Assembly (NCBI RefSeq): GCF_024362695.1
Contig: NW_026063273.1
Location: 1 to 64,000 of the forward strand
Source: Pectinophora gossypiella
Taxonomy: Eukaryota; Arthropoda; Insecta; Lepidoptera; Gelechiidae
Reading direction: 5' to 3'
DNA length: 64,000 bases
Shown: piece by piece, positions 8,358-18,776 of the stretch
How the letters are laid out: each line of letters opens with the position of its first letter
Position numbering within the stretch: the stretch's first letter is position 1
Notes under the pieces: generated by a model
The model's input: the letters and a program-made list of their open reading frames with translations, nothing else
Databases searched by the model: none
Told to the model about the DNA's origin: nothing
Program-made: the position numbers and the translations under genes

Positions 8358-11036
8358 CTTCATTGGAACGCCGAAGGCCTGTCTAAAAAGATAGGTCTTC
8401 TCCGCGTTCTCCTGAGGGAACAGAACGTTGATGTCGCCCTGATCTCAGAGACCAAACTGAGAGGCGCGGATCGGCTGAAGATCCCCAACTTCTTCGTATA
8501 CCGGAAAGACGAGCTCAGTGACCTCGGTCACGCCTTTCGAGGCCTAGCCGTCTTGGTGAGAAGGAGATTGGTGCATCAGGCTCTGCCATCTGATGCCAGT
8601 CTTCAGTCGATCTACGCCCTGGGAGTTGAGATCGCGCTCGGAGACGTCCCAACACGTGTGTTTGCGGTTTACAAGCCGCCGGCTACGCCCCTTGTCCTCG
8701 CGGACGTCCGGAAACTTCTGGACAGCCCGGGGCCAACGATCGCGGCCGGCGACTGGAACTGCAAGCACATTGGATGGAATTCCACGAGGACCTGTCCAAA
8801 TGGACGGCGTCTGTTCGATGACGCCCACGGGGGCGGGTATGTGGTTCTGGGACCGGAGACCCCGACCCACTACCCGCACAACCTCGCTCATCTCCCAGAT
8901 GTGATAGACCTCGCGGTGGCCAAGGGGCTCCGGCCCGATCCCACCGTTGAGACGCTCGACTATCACACAGGCTCCGACCATCAACCCGTCTTGATGGTTG
9001 TCACAGACCATCCCACCAGGACGAGGCTGCTGCCGCCGCGGCGGAAGTACTCCTGGGACAAATTCGGCCAGTACATGGTAGAGAACACTCCCATGCGACC
9101 AGTCTCGACGCCCACGGATGTCGACGAGTTGGCAACCGAGTTCGCCTCTACAGTCCAGCGGGCATTGCAGCATGCCGCGCTCGAAGCCCCCAAACCGGGG
9201 GCCGCTCCTCCCACGCCGAAGCATATCGCAGACATGCTCGCGGAAAAGAGGCGACTCCGTAAGCAGTGGAATACCACGCGTTGCCCCACCATGAAGTCCC
9301 GGCTGAATGCGCTGGCCGAGAAGATCTCGGCCGCGCTCGATGGTGCCTCCGCCGACTCTTGGCAATTCACCATCGACACAGCCGGCGAGGATTGGACCGG
9401 CATCCACAGACTGTGTCGACAGCTCTCCGGGAAGCCGACACCAGTGCGACCTCTCCTCGCTCAGGACGGGACTCCCCGTTTTAGAGCTGAGGATCGAGCC
9501 GAGATCTTCGCCGAGTGTCTGGAGAGCCAATTCAGGCCGAACCCAGGCGCCGACCACGACGAAGAAGAAGTCTCCCGAAATCTAGCGGGCTATTTCGGTC
9601 GTCCGATAGCCCCTGATGAGGAACCCGTCGTCTTCACGCCCGGACAGGTGCTCCGAGCGCTGAGGCGGACTCCACTCCGGAAAGCTCCCGGTCCAGATGG
9701 CATTACGAACGAAATGTTGCGTCACCTACCCCCGCGTTCAGTCGCAGCGGTGACGCGCATTTATAATGGCATCACACGGACGGGTCACTTTCCGGACTGC
9801 TGGAAGCTTGGGCGAGTCATTATGCTCCCCAAGCCCGGGAAGAATATCCTAAAGCCTGAGAGCTATCGACCAATCACCTTGCTTTCGAACATCAGCAAGG
9901 TGTTTGAGAGACTTCTTCTCCGTCACATGATACCCCACATCATGCCACGCGAGGAGCAATTCGGCTTTCGAGCCGAGCACTCCACGACCCTTCAACTGTC
10001 AAGGGTGCTGCACGATCTGACGGCGGGCCTCAATAAGAGGGAGACCACCGTAGCAGTATTCCTTGACATGGAGAAGGCGTTCGACCGCGTATGGCATCCG
10101 GGCTTGGTGTATAAGCTGTCCACGTCTACGACTCCACGGCGAGTCGTTAAGACAGTGGCCACCTTCTTAGAGAACAGGCGCTTCCAGGTGGCAGTGGAAG
10201 GCGCCCTCTCCCAAGTCCGTCCGATCGCTGCGGGAGTTCCCCAGGGTAGCTGCCTTTCTCCGGTTTGCTACTCCAGGTACACAAATGACATCCCTGTGGA
10301 GGGAGGCTCCAAGTTGGCGCTGTACGCTGACGACGCTGCCTTCTTCTCGACGTCCTTGAACCTCAAGCACGCCGCGAAGAAGATGCAGCGTACACTGGAT
10401 GCCCTCCCTGCCTGGCTGGCAAAGTGGAGATTGTCGGTGAACGTGGGTAAAACTCAAGCGATCACCGTGGGGCGTGGTCGGCTGGATCCCCCGAACTTGA
10501 CGCTGCATGGGGAGGTGATTGGGTGGTCCAACCAGGCTAAATACCTGGGCGTGACCATAGACCAACACCTCACCATGGCCCAGCACGCGAAGAATGTGGT
10601 CGGACAGGCAGGGGCTGCCACTGCTCTGCTCCGGCCCATTCTCCGTTCGAGTCTCCCGCTGCGCATGAAGCTCGGCGTGTATAAGGCGTACATCAGGTCA
10701 CGGCTTACCTATGCCGCCCCCGCGTGGTACGCATTGGTCTCAGAGACCAATCGCCAAAGACTGCGGGCCCAGCAGTCCAAGGCGTTGCGTATCATCGCGG
10801 ACGCGCCGAGATTCGTCCGCAACGAGGTTATTCGGAGGGACCTTAAAGTCGAGACCTTGGATGACTTTATCTCCAAGCTCTCGACCAGGATGTTCGCGCG
10901 CGCGGACGAGTCAGATTTCGAGCACCTTCGAAATCTGGCTCCGTACCACGCGCGCCCACCGGATTGGAAACCGTATCCTCGCGAGCTAGTTGAGGTGGAA
11001 GAGCTCGACGAGGATACGGCCCCAACACTGGACTGA
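8343..11036 (+). CDS. Jky-1 ORF2: AP-like endonuclease and reverse transcriptase
   Basis: This is the enzyme of a Jockey-clade LINE: the endonuclease nicks target DNA and the RT copies the element RNA onto it. The frame is uninterrupted for 898 codons to a TGA stop at 11034-11036. The N-terminal endonuclease (about residues 1-220) shows HWNAEGL, the SETKL glutamate, GDWNCKHIGWN and GSDHQPV. The RT (about 440-720) shows LRKAPGPDGI, SYRPITLLSNISKVFERLLL, FLDMEKAFDRVWH, GVPQGSCLSPVCY and the catalytic YADD. The C-terminus is the usual thumb-like region without RNase H. The expected ATG is ACG at 8343 (a related copy has ATG in the same place), and no other ATG lies near the start. The protein could be active only if ACG is used or the frame is entered otherwise. 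Confidence 0.93.
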   Translation, partial: TQLRVLHWNAEGLSKKIGLLRVLLREQNVDVALISETKLRGADRLKIPNFFVYRKDELSDLGHAFRGLAVLVRRRLVHQALPSDASLQSIYALGVEIALGDVPTRVFAVYKPPATPLVLADVRKLLDSPGPTIAAGDWNCKHIGWNSTRTCPNGRRLFDDAHGGGYVVLGPETPTHYPHNLAHLPDVIDLAVAKGLRPDPTVETLDYHTGSDHQPVLMVVTDHPTRTRLLPPRRKYSWDKFGQYMVENTPMRPVSTPTDVDELATEFASTVQRALQHAALEAPKPGAAPPTPKHIADMLAEKRRLRKQWNTTRCPTMKSRLNALAEKISAALDGASADSWQFTIDTAGEDWTGIHRLCRQLSGKPTPVRPLLAQDGTPRFRAEDRAEIFAECLESQFRPNPGADHDEEEVSRNLAGYFGRPIAPDEEPVVFTPGQVLRALRRTPLRKAPGPDGITNEMLRHLPPRSVAAVTRIYNGITRTGHFPDCWKLGRVIMLPKPGKNILKPESYRPITLLSNISKVFERLLLRHMIPHIMPREEQFGFRAEHSTTLQLSRVLHDLTAGLNKRETTVAVFLDMEKAFDRVWHPGLVYKLSTSTTPRRVVKTVATFLENRRFQVAVEGALSQVRPIAAGVPQGSCLSPVCYSRYTNDIPVEGGSKLALYADDAAFFSTSLNLKHAAKKMQRTLDALPAWLAKWRLSVNVGKTQAITVGRGRLDPPNLTLHGEVIGWSNQAKYLGVTIDQHLTMAQHAKNVVGQAGAATALLRPILRSSLPLRMKLGVYKAYIRSRLTYAAPAWYALVSETNRQRLRAQQSKALRIIADAPRFVRNEVIRRDLKVETLDDFISKLSTRMFARADESDFEHLRNLAPYHARPPDWKPYPRELVEVEELDEDTAPTLD

Positions 11037-11625
11037 CCAAGCCCGCCGGCTCGAGGACAGCCATCACTGTCTGATGGCTTCGACCTCGCCGGCGGCATAC
11101 CGGATTGACTCTCGGACCATGACTCTCTTCGTTGTTTCTATGGGTTCTATCCCCCTCTCTTCGTTTCTCTTCTCTTCAGCTTGTTTTCTTTAGTATATGT
11201 ATGTGTATTTATTCAAACCTTATCTATTTATATCTATATGTCTTTTTCTCCCCATAGAAACAACAAAAAATTTCTCTAATAGCACACCCGCCGGCTTGAG
11301 CCGGTCCGATCACTCGGACCCGAGCTCGCCGGCTCACACCTCGGACTGGACCACACCAGTCAAGACACGTGCCGCCTGGCTGGAAGTCGCTCACCGGGCC
11401 TCCCTCAACAGGGTCTCACCTGGTGGGCAGACTCGCCGGCGGCACCACCGGATCTGACAGGGCTCACGGAGGGGCGAACCTCGCCCGCCGTAGCCCGCCC
11501 CCGTGCCCCGCCCGTATTTGCGGGCGGCGAGAGCAGCCACACGAGAGAGGCACTGCCTCGGAAGCCTACTTACGCCCGCAGTCCCTAATGGGGTGGGCAG
11601 ACCTAGAAAAAATGCATTAACAAAT
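11037..11625 (+). other. Jky-1 3' UTR and tail region
   Basis: GC-rich sequence homologous to the 3' UTRs of Jky-A and Jky-B on the minus strand (shared gccggcttgagccggtccga and cgcccgccgtagcccg segments). It contains the conserved stem ccgcccg/cgggcgg near 11509-11528 and a second hairpin gaggca-c-tgcctc near 11550-11562. It is longer than its relatives because of a 134-bp inverted-repeat insertion at 11131-11264. From about 11570 the sequence (acgcccgcagtccctaatgg) resembles a lepidopteran dispersed repeat rather than the LINE tail. Confidence 0.7.
11131..11264. mobile_element. small inverted-repeat insertion in Jky-1 3' UTR
   Basis: gttgtttctatggg (11131-11144) is the exact reverse complement of 11251-11264. 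The segment between is absent from the matching place in Jky-B, where the attgac and cgccggcttgagcc segments are only a few bases apart. The interior is pyrimidine-rich. No unambiguous target duplication was found. A tiny MITE is likely but unproven. Confidence 0.5.
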
Positions 11626-11756
11626 AGTAACGTTTGGAACTAGTAGCTGGAGTTTCCTTTTAAGCATAACAATGCCTGTGCCAGGAGACTCCGCTCCATC
11701 ATAGCAGAGTTTATACAAATTAAAAAAAGGAAAAAATAACTCTAAATCTAAATATA

Positions 11757-12300
11757 ATAAAAGGAGAAACTGACTGACTGACATATCAACGCACAGCCTA
11801 AACGGCTAAACGTAGGCACTTGAAATTTGGAAGGGACGTAGCTTAGGTACCGTAGAGGTGCACTAAGAAAGGAATTCCCACGGGAATGGGAATTAGCGGG
11901 AAAATTTTTTTATATGAAAAATCTAAACCGCTTAAGTTAGACGCTTGAAATTTAGCATGCAGGTACCTTAGTTAACTTAAAGCTTAGTTGCAACAGGATA
12001 TTGCAAAATTCCCACGGAAACGGGAGTTAGCGGGAAAAAACATTTGTATGAAAAAAAAATCTAATCCGCGTAAGATACGAGTAGATGTGTTATATCTAAC
12101 ATGCATGCATAAATTAGTAAATATAAAGTTTAGTTATGGCTGTGTGTTTTGAAAAATGGGAGTTAGCATGAAAAAAATGTTGTATGAAAAAATCTAAACT
12201 GCATAAGTTAGATGCTTGAAATTTGACATGCACTCCCACACACACAAATACCTCTCTTTTATAACACGCCGCGCGGACGAAGTCGCGGGCAAAAGCTAGT
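11757..12300 (+). mobile_element. Helitron 3'-terminal fragment (Hel-1)
   Basis: The segment matches 59740-60448 of the larger Helitron: the gagaaactgactgactgac start, the ctaaacgtaggcacttgaaa segment and the gaattagcgggaaaa blocks. It ends with the hairpin-forming cgcggacgaagtcgcgggc, then aaaag and CTAG (12296-12299) followed by T, the expected Helitron 3' end and insertion base. The 5' part is missing. No Rep/helicase is present, so it is non-autonomous. It lacks the about 190-bp insertion seen inside Hel-2 at 60073-60263. Confidence 0.85.
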
Positions 12301-12401
12301 ATAACAATACAATAATTATTTTTAGCGGGAGTAGTAGTGGGAGAGCATATACGTGCGCCTGAGTGTGCTAGCCCTACCACACTGTCTTGGGATCAGAGGT
12401 T

Positions 12402-13088
12402 CCTTTGTTCTCACTAGTTCGATTCATTAGTTCGATCGTCGAACTAGTGAGAATTATTTATATCATTAGTTCGATCGTCGAACTAGTGAGAATGTTTGTT
12501 GTCGCCCTAGTTCGATTCATTAGTTCGATTGTCGAACTAGTGAAAATTATTTTTCTCATTAATTCGATCGTCGAACAAAATAAGGTAGATATGATATCTT
12601 GATACAACTATACCTTGTCTTTGATCAAATACGTAGATGAAAAATATTTTTCTATCTTGCTTATCTCAACAAGTTTAATCAGAAACTAAAAAAAAGCTTA
12701 AAATGCTTAAAAATTACAATTGTACAAAATGAGGTAGAACCATAAAAACATTTTTCATCTACGTATTTGATCAAAGACAAGGTATAGTTGTACCAAGATA
12801 TCATAACTACCTCATTTTGTTCGACGATCGAACTAATGAGAAAAAAAAAATCTCACTCAAACTAATGAAGTAATGCATCGAACTAGGCCGACAACAAACA
12901 TTCTCACTAGTTCGACGATCGAACTATTGAGAAAAATAATTCTCACTAGTTCCAAACATTCTCACTAGTTCGACGATCGAACTAATGAGAAAAATAATTC
13001 TCACTAGTTCGACGATCGAACTAATGAGAAAAATAATTCTCACTAGTTCGACGATCGAACTAATGAATCGAACTAGTGAGAACAAAGG
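12402..13088. mobile_element. fold-back MITE with 8-bp target duplication (hAT-like)
   Basis: The ends are perfect inverted copies beginning CCTTTGTTCTCACTAGTTCG, and the arms extend well over 150 bp with an inner arm pair at about 12584-12652 and 12749-12812. The arms consist of repeated palindromes tagttcgatcgtcgaacta. The 8-bp direct repeat cagaggtt flanks it exactly (12394-12401 and 13089-13096). An 8-bp duplication is typical of hAT elements, though other superfamilies share it. No coding capacity. It sits in the gag remnant of Gyp-A, whose frame continues across when the insertion and one duplication copy are ignored. The open frames inside are palindrome products. Confidence 0.88.
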
Positions 13089-13406
13089 CAGAGGTTGCTC
13101 CGAAGCCGAGACGACAACCTGACGATAACAAGGACAATTCATTTCACTACGCGAATGGAGTCTTTTATTTGCTAGGTGTAAGACCCCATTACACCTACAG
13201 TTTGCTGGGGGAGATTAGAGCTCGCACCCAAGGACAGGATGAACCAACACACATCTATTTTGCAGTTATGAACTGTATGTTTTCACAATTGAAACGACCT
13301 CTTTCGGATAATGACTATAGCTATAGGCCGTTTCAAGCTGTATTCGTAGATTTGGTAGGACCTCTTCCACGATCACGTTCGGGTTACATGCACCTTTTAG
13401 TAGTAA
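13089..13406 (+). pseudogene. Gyp-A fragment 1: gag remnant fused to integrase start
   Basis: This is the oldest layer of the nested tower. The frame reads a gypsy Gag segment (EIRARTQGQDEPTHIYFAVM) and then passes directly into the integrase core start (FQAVFVDLVGP, first catalytic Asp, then GYMHLLVV). Protease, RT and RNase H are missing, so the element was internally deleted. At 13403-13406 (gtaa) the frame is interrupted by Gyp-B and resumes at 18061 after the repeated gtaa. Sequence 12301-12401 may also belong to Gyp-A, but I cannot show it. Confidence 0.85.
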
Positions 13407-13654
13407 TGTAATCAGAAGTAAAACACCAAACACCGGAGTTATAATCACTATTGTATATTTTAGTTCCAAGTGACCACTTTACACGTCCGAACGGTTAGAG
13501 CGCTCTCACTCGAATGCCCCTTTTAGTCTAGAATGCCCCGTCAGCCATGATGGTTCTTTCCAGTGTGGTCAGTGCAAGAACTTAAAATTCATCAGACCTT
13601 TAATAATTACACAGTGTGGCCAGAGTAATCAACCAAAATAAATCAAACCTTACA
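13407..13654 (-). repeat. Gyp-B 3' LTR
   Basis: 248 bp starting TGTAATCAGAAG and ending AACCTTACA on the plus strand, matched by the copy at 17813-18060 without a difference I could find. It is the downstream LTR because coding runs on the minus strand. Confidence 0.93.
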
Positions 13655-14055
13655 CTCGACCATCCTGATGATGTGTATGTCCTCATACACACACCCGGTG
13701 GAACCTTACACTTGGCTAAATAGGGCATCCTTCACATACAAGTTATTTTTACAATTAACATCTTATTGTATTTAATTAACGCACATTTATGATACATTTT
13801 ATTATTATATACTGTAATCAGCTATCCTACATATTGTAATCGTATATACGATTACCATGTTTTACTAAAATATTTACCATCATAAGATGGAACTACTTAT
13901 CATCGACTTAATACAGCCTCTAATCATTTTTGACACATCAATGCAATTTAAATTATTCAACTGGATATTCATTAGCAAGTTATCAAACACTAAGTTACAT
14001 TATCTAATCTGTACTTTCATCTTTCGAATTTCCACACAATTTAATACACAACTTC

Positions 14056-14215
14056 TACATCCAACCTTCATAGCCAACCTTTCTATCCAATCTCCTTATC
14101 CAACCTTTTTATCCAACCTTTTTATTCCAACCTTTGTATCCAAACTTCGTATCCAAACTTCGTATCCAAACTTCGTATCCAAACTTCTTATCCAATACTA
14201 TATATTCAAATTCCT
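14056..14215 (-). repeat. 13-14 bp tandem repeat in Gyp-B 3' untranslated region
   Basis: Repeats of the form atccaaacttcgt and atccaacctttt, about eleven units, lie between the integrase stop and the 3' LTR. Gyp-F carries a different short array in the same relative place. Confidence 0.8.
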
Positions 14216-14377
14216 TAATCAATCTATGTATTCGCCTCAGGAAGTCACGAACTCGTTCATTTACGTGTCGTGCTTGACCTGAAACAATACAAAATTATCA
14301 TGTACTTAGTTAACCTTATTATATATAGTTCTCAATCATATAATAATTAGACTCACTAAACTCTATACATTTTATGA

Positions 14378-15682
14378 TTATTCAGAATTATCCTCATCAT
14401 CCATAATATCAACATCGTTATCACCATCATCGTCATCGTGAAGTTCCAAAGATGCTACGTGAATCCACGGTTGCATTCGATCTGAAGCAACAGTTGTTCT
14501 ACGCTTATTTCGCATGCCCTCAAATCCAGCTATTGGAGCTACCTTGTAACGATCATTGCCTAATATCTTTACTACTCTATAAGGGCCCTCGTATGTAGGC
14601 ATGAGTTTAGTGCTACTACCATTATTCTGGAAAGCCACTTTAGCGATCTTAACCAGATCTCCATTAGCATATATACGCGCTGGACGCCTTCCCTGATCGT
14701 AGTATCGTTTTTGGGTCTCCTGAGTCTTGTCAATTTTACGTTTAACTTCACTACGAATAGACGGCAAATCGACTTCCTCGCGCGTTTCCTCGACTATTTC
14801 GTTAAACGCCGGGTTAAGTTCACCATTCATTTTCATTCCAAACATGACTTCTGCCGGCATCCTGCCAATAGTTTTTTGCACCGTATTATTTAAGCCCCAT
14901 TGGATTCTTCCTAATTTAGTGTCCCAGTCTTTTTCATCGTCCCTCAGGTTTTGTGCTGTCAATGAATCCAAAATGGTTCTATTATAACGTTCCACTTGAC
15001 CATTGGAACGCGGGCTCGCTACAGCATTCAGTACATGCTTTATCCCTCGGTCAAGGCAAAACCTTCTAAAAGCATGAGAAGTGAAACAGGATCCTCGGTC
15101 ACTTATTACCCGGTCAGGCGTTCTAAATGTGTCAAAAATATCTTGTAATATTTTTATTAAATTTTGCGTATTTGTGTTCCTGACCGGCTTTATAAACACA
15201 AATTTGGTGAATGCGTCAACGACAGTCAATATGTGAATGTATCCTCTTTTCGATCTCACAAAGGGTCCAAGATGGTCTATGTGCAGTGTGTGAAAAGGTA
15301 TTTCGATCTTCTTTATTGGGTGCAACAATCCTTCACGTGTGTTCGCAGCCTTTTTAGCGTACGCACAGTCAAGGCATGCCCCCACGTATTTCTTTATAAA
15401 CCGTGACATTTTGGAAAACCAATAGTTCCTCTTGATCCGATCCAAGGTTTTCTCAAAACCCACGTGACCTATATCATCGTGGTTCATTTTGCATAGCTGC
15501 CATCTTGCCCCCTTTGGTACCACCCATCTGACGCATTGCTTGTCACCCCCCACACACCTAAACAACTTGTTGTCCCTCAAAACGTAGTTATTCTTAATGT
15601 ATTCTAGCCCTTTAGGATCTAGGTCACTGTTAACAATATCACGAATCCTGCACAGTTCCGAATCTCCTAACTGAAGGGTAAG
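14378..15682 (-). CDS. Gyp-B integrase region of pol
   Basis: Integrase inserts the cDNA into host DNA. The N-terminal zinc-binding HHCC motif lies in the segment ending CLDCAYAKK. The catalytic core has HIDHLGPF (D), ISDRGSCF (D) and NGQVERYNR (E). The C-terminal domain shows GPYRVVKILGNDRYKVAP, followed by an acidic tail (DDDDGDNDVD). The frame is continuous with the upstream RT frame except for one in-frame TAA at 15683-15685, directly after DDDW. A related fragment (Gyp-F near 57110) reads DDWLHTLQLGD there, so this is a single nonsense change. No envelope gene follows. Confidence 0.9.
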   Translation of the reverse strand, partial: LTLQLGDSELCRIRDIVNSDLDPKGLEYIKNNYVLRDNKLFRCVGGDKQCVRWVVPKGARWQLCKMNHDDIGHVGFEKTLDRIKRNYWFSKMSRFIKKYVGACLDCAYAKKAANTREGLLHPIKKIEIPFHTLHIDHLGPFVRSKRGYIHILTVVDAFTKFVFIKPVRNTNTQNLIKILQDIFDTFRTPDRVISDRGSCFTSHAFRRFCLDRGIKHVLNAVASPRSNGQVERYNRTILDSLTAQNLRDDEKDWDTKLGRIQWGLNNTVQKTIGRMPAEVMFGMKMNGELNPAFNEIVEETREEVDLPSIRSEVKRKIDKTQETQKRYYDQGRRPARIYANGDLVKIAKVAFQNNGSSTKLMPTYEGPYRVVKILGNDRYKVAPIAGFEGMRNKRRTTVASDRMQPWIHVASLELHDDDDGDNDVDIMDDEDNSE

Positions 15683-16980
15683 TTACCAATCATCATCAGT
15701 GATAGCCATCACCGTGGGATATTGTTCCGGATTTTGAGTTTCTTTGTCATCGATAGGGTTCCTAGATAGCGCGTCTACATGTTCCATTTTCGTGCCCGCC
15801 CTATACTCTACAGAACAATCGTACTCCTGTAAAGCCAACCACCACCGAGCGATTCGGGGTATAAGGTCACGCTTCAGGAACGTAGAGCGAAGTGCGCTAC
15901 AGTCCGTAACTATTTTAAATTGTCGGCCTAAAAGAAATACCCTGAATTTTTTTAAAGAGCAAACGACGGCCAATGTCTCAAGCTCATACGAGTGAAAGTT
16001 CTTCTCCTCGGGTGTTGTTTGTCTACTATAAAAGGCCACTGGCCGGAAATGACCCTCGCTCCCCTGAGGACGCTGCAGCAAAATGCCGCCGACACCTATC
16101 CTACTGGCATCTGTGTGCAGTTCGGTTTCCGCTGCCGGATCGTATATGGCGAGAATAGGTCTGTTGACAAGCTTAGCTTTCAAGCCCAAGAAGGCTTTCT
16201 CTTGCTCATCCGACCATTCCCATAACGCACCCTTTTTCAGCAGCTTCGTAAGGGGGTGAGCAAGTTGTGCAAATCCTTCAATGAATTTCCTAAAGTAACT
16301 GACAAGACCTAGAAACTGTCTGACCCCGTGGATATTTTCTGGACGAGGAAAGCCAGCGACGCCCTGAATCTTTCCTTCGCCTGGTCGCATACCTAATGAG
16401 CTGATCTCATATCCCAGATAATCAATTCTGTTTTTCAGAAAGCTACATTTTGAAAGATTTAGTTTAAGATTAGCTTTTTGCAGTAGACCAAGAACCTCCT
16501 CCAATCTATCCATGCACTCCTTGGGGGTTTTCCCAAATATCAGCAGATCGTCTATATAAACGGTGGCTTTGTTGAATCTAGCGGGTCCCAGGACATGGTT
16601 CATCATACGCTGGAAAACTGCTGGTGCGTTTGCCAAGCCGAACGGCATACGATTGTATTCATATTGGCCATCCGGCGTGACAAACGCAGTCAAATGTTTG
16701 CTTTCCTCTGAAATCGGCACCTGGTAATACCCGGACATGAGATCTAGAGTAATGAACCATGCTTGACCGGATAACCTAGCGATTTCATCTTCGATTAATG
16801 GTATAGGGTATCTTTCTTTTACCGTAATCGAATTGAGCAACCTGTAGTCCACGCATAGGCGGATGCCGCCGTCTTTCTTTCGGACTAAAATGATGGGGCT
16901 TGCGTAGTTGGACACAGACTCTCTAATGATTCCTGCCTGTAACATATCGTCCACCATTCCCGTTCGTGATGTGACAGCCT
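15683..16980 (-). CDS. Gyp-B reverse transcriptase and RNase H region of pol
   Basis: The RT domain shows IILVRKKDGGIRLCVDYRLL, FITLDLMSGYYQVPI, RMPFGLANAPAVFQRMM and the catalytic YIDD. The connection reads GVRQFLGLVSYFRKFI. RNase H shows LHTDASRIGVGGILL, the YELETLAVV glutamate and VTDCSALR. It ends at the nonsense codon before integrase. Near 16950 a one-base frameshift separates it from the upstream pol frame, which continues to 17496. Confidence 0.92.
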
Positions 16981-17496
16981 GTAAGGTCTATAGACTACAG
17001 GTTTTTGACTACTAAGTTCAATCCTCATCTCTGTGACATCCGTGCACCCCAGCCCCGCCAAATCGTATGCGAAGCACTGTTCATAACGTTTAAGCAACTC
17101 TACAAGCCTAGCTCGGTCATCGTCGGTTATAGATTCGCCTACATTTAGTTGGCTTTCATCGAATCGCTCCTTGAAAGAGGTATCATCTTGTTGAATCATT
17201 ACTGATGGAGATTCCGCCAGCTTATAAACCTCCTCTATCCTTTCGGCTCGAGAAAATACAAAGTTTTCTTGGATAGAGCATGGTATTACGCACGGAGTTA
17301 CAGTAACAAAAAGAATTCCATTCGTCACTTTATAAATGCCACCGCATACTAAGTACTGATCTATTGGTTTTCCTACGATCTTGGTTTCTAGCAAAATGCT
17401 TCCGGTAAATATGGATTCAGTAGCAGACTTGATACTTGCAGCTCCAAATATTGTACTATGGCCTAAGACTCTAACGTTAACACTAACCTCTTTCAA
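16950..17496 (-). pseudogene. Gyp-B protease C-terminal remnant and RT linker
   Basis: The frame has the segment that normally follows the gypsy protease active site and ends in KPVVYRPYRLSHHERE, the usual entry to RT. No D-[ST]-G active site is present, and no zinc knuckle or Gag lies upstream, so the 5' coding half has been deleted. A frameshift at about 16950 breaks the link to RT. Confidence 0.75.
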
Positions 17497-17812
17497 AAAT
17501 AAATCATTTGTCTAACCACGTGGCATCAATATGATTACGTGATCGACCACGTATAGTCAAATTTACGTTTTATGAATTTGAACTTTCCAGGGACTATAAA
17601 ATGTGATTGTTAGTGCTAACAGTGATATTAATAAGTTACTCATCAGCTAATTCACACAAAACATAAACTATAAAATTACTTACAGCTGCCTAATCTTAAA
17701 AACGTATGCACGTGCTATCTCATTTTATTATTAGTAAATTTATTCGGGAATATACATAAGAAATAATAGGCGTGTACTTACGCAGTATTGCGTTGTAATC
17801 CCACTTCTGATT
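17497..17812 (-). other. Gyp-B leader between 5' LTR and pol remnant
   Basis: Non-coding. Next to the LTR, the minus strand reads aatcagaagtgggat, a candidate primer-binding site that matches the one beside the Gyp-C LTR. Gag would be expected here but is absent. Confidence 0.65.
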
Positions 17813-18060
17813 TGTAATCAGAAGTAAAACACCAAACACCGGAGTTATAATCACTATTGTATATTTTAGTTCCAAGTGACCACTTTACACGTCCGAACGG
17901 TTAGAGCGCTCTCACTCGAATGCCCCTTTTAGTCTAGAATGCCCCGTCAGCCATGATGGTTCTTTCCAGTGTGGTCAGTGCAAGAACTTAAAATTCATCA
18001 GACCTTTAATAATTACACAGTGTGGCCAGAGTAATCAACCAAAATAAATCAAACCTTACA
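17813..18060 (-). repeat. Gyp-B 5' LTR
   Basis: 248 bp, identical to 13407-13654 by eye, followed by the gtaa duplication at 18061-18064. With the adjacent leader its end forms a palindrome (17803-17825) of 10-bp arms around tgt (aca on the coding strand). Confidence 0.93.
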
Positions 18061-18466
18061 GTAACATGCTGTTTTTCAAAGTACACCATGTTATTTCCAC
18101 TTCGTCGAACGACTAGTGCTGCAGTAGCTAAAAACTTTGAGAATTATGTGCTTCTAGCTCACGGGATTCCTGAAACCGTAATTACCGACAATGGGGTTCA
18201 ATTCACGGGATCAGAATTCAGTGGCCTTCTCAAGAAGTACAATATTCCACGAGTTCACTACGGGCCTAGGTATACGCCACAGATTAACATGGTGGAAAGG
18301 TACAACAAAACAGTCATGACAGCTGTTTCGTCTTATGTAGCTGACGATCATAGGACATGGGATCTCCATTTATTTAAGGTGCAGTTTGCAATGAATAGTG
18401 CAGTGAACGAAACCACAGGTTTTAGTCCATTCTTTTTAGTCCATGGCCGGGAACCGATTATTAACG
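18061..18466 (+). pseudogene. Gyp-A fragment 2: integrase core
   Basis: It continues fragment 1 in frame: SKYTMLFPLRR, VITDNGVQFTGSEF (second catalytic Asp), YTPQINMVERYNKT (catalytic Glu), then FSPFFLVHGREPII. It is cut at 18463-18466 (aacg) by Gyp-C and resumes at 36564 after the repeated aacg. Confidence 0.9.
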
Positions 18467-18776
18467 TGTTGTCGATCTGCATTTTTAGTTATTTTAATAG
18501 GCACTCAAATGGCAACATCGTGAAATGCTGTCATTCGTACAAATAGTTTTCCCCCGCTCCACGAGGCTACTTTTCCGAACTCCGTGAACAGCTAGCTCAC
18601 TTCTATGCTGACTTCTCTACGAAACGGACGTATTGTGGCTACATTTGGATAAGTATTTATATAAGTGCTTAAAAGGTGTGTATAAGTAATCTGATTCTAT
18701 GTTGTAAAATTATAAATATTATTAAACTGGAAGAATACAATTATATGGTGCAAATTCTGAATGTGTGTTTATTTTA
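18467..18776 (+). repeat. Gyp-C 5' LTR
   Basis: 310 bp from TGTTGTCGATCTGC to GTGTTTATTTTA, repeated at 36257-36563. A perfect 13-mer, tcagaagtgggat (18777-18789), directly follows and is the candidate primer-binding site. Confidence 0.9.

Larger units (their letters stand above)
13407..18060 (-). mobile_element. Gyp-B, Ty3/gypsy LTR retrotransposon lacking gag
   Basis: A 4654-bp element with 248-bp LTRs (13407-13654 and 17813-18060) that look identical, TG..CA ends and a 4-bp gtaa duplication on both sides. Coding is on the minus strand in the order protease remnant/linker, RT-RNase H, integrase. Gag and the catalytic part of the protease are absent: only about 316 bp separate the 5' LTR from the first pol frame. 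Identical LTRs imply recent insertion, probably using proteins from a complete relative. It is inserted in the integrase of Gyp-A. Confidence 0.92.

Noticed and set aside
8544..9557. 337-residue minus frame opposite Jky-1 ORF2
   Set aside because: Shadow of the endonuclease-coding strand, with no family motif.
12387..13142. Frames of repeated SSIVELVRI units
   Set aside because: Created by the palindromic repeats of the fold-back MITE, readable on both strands.
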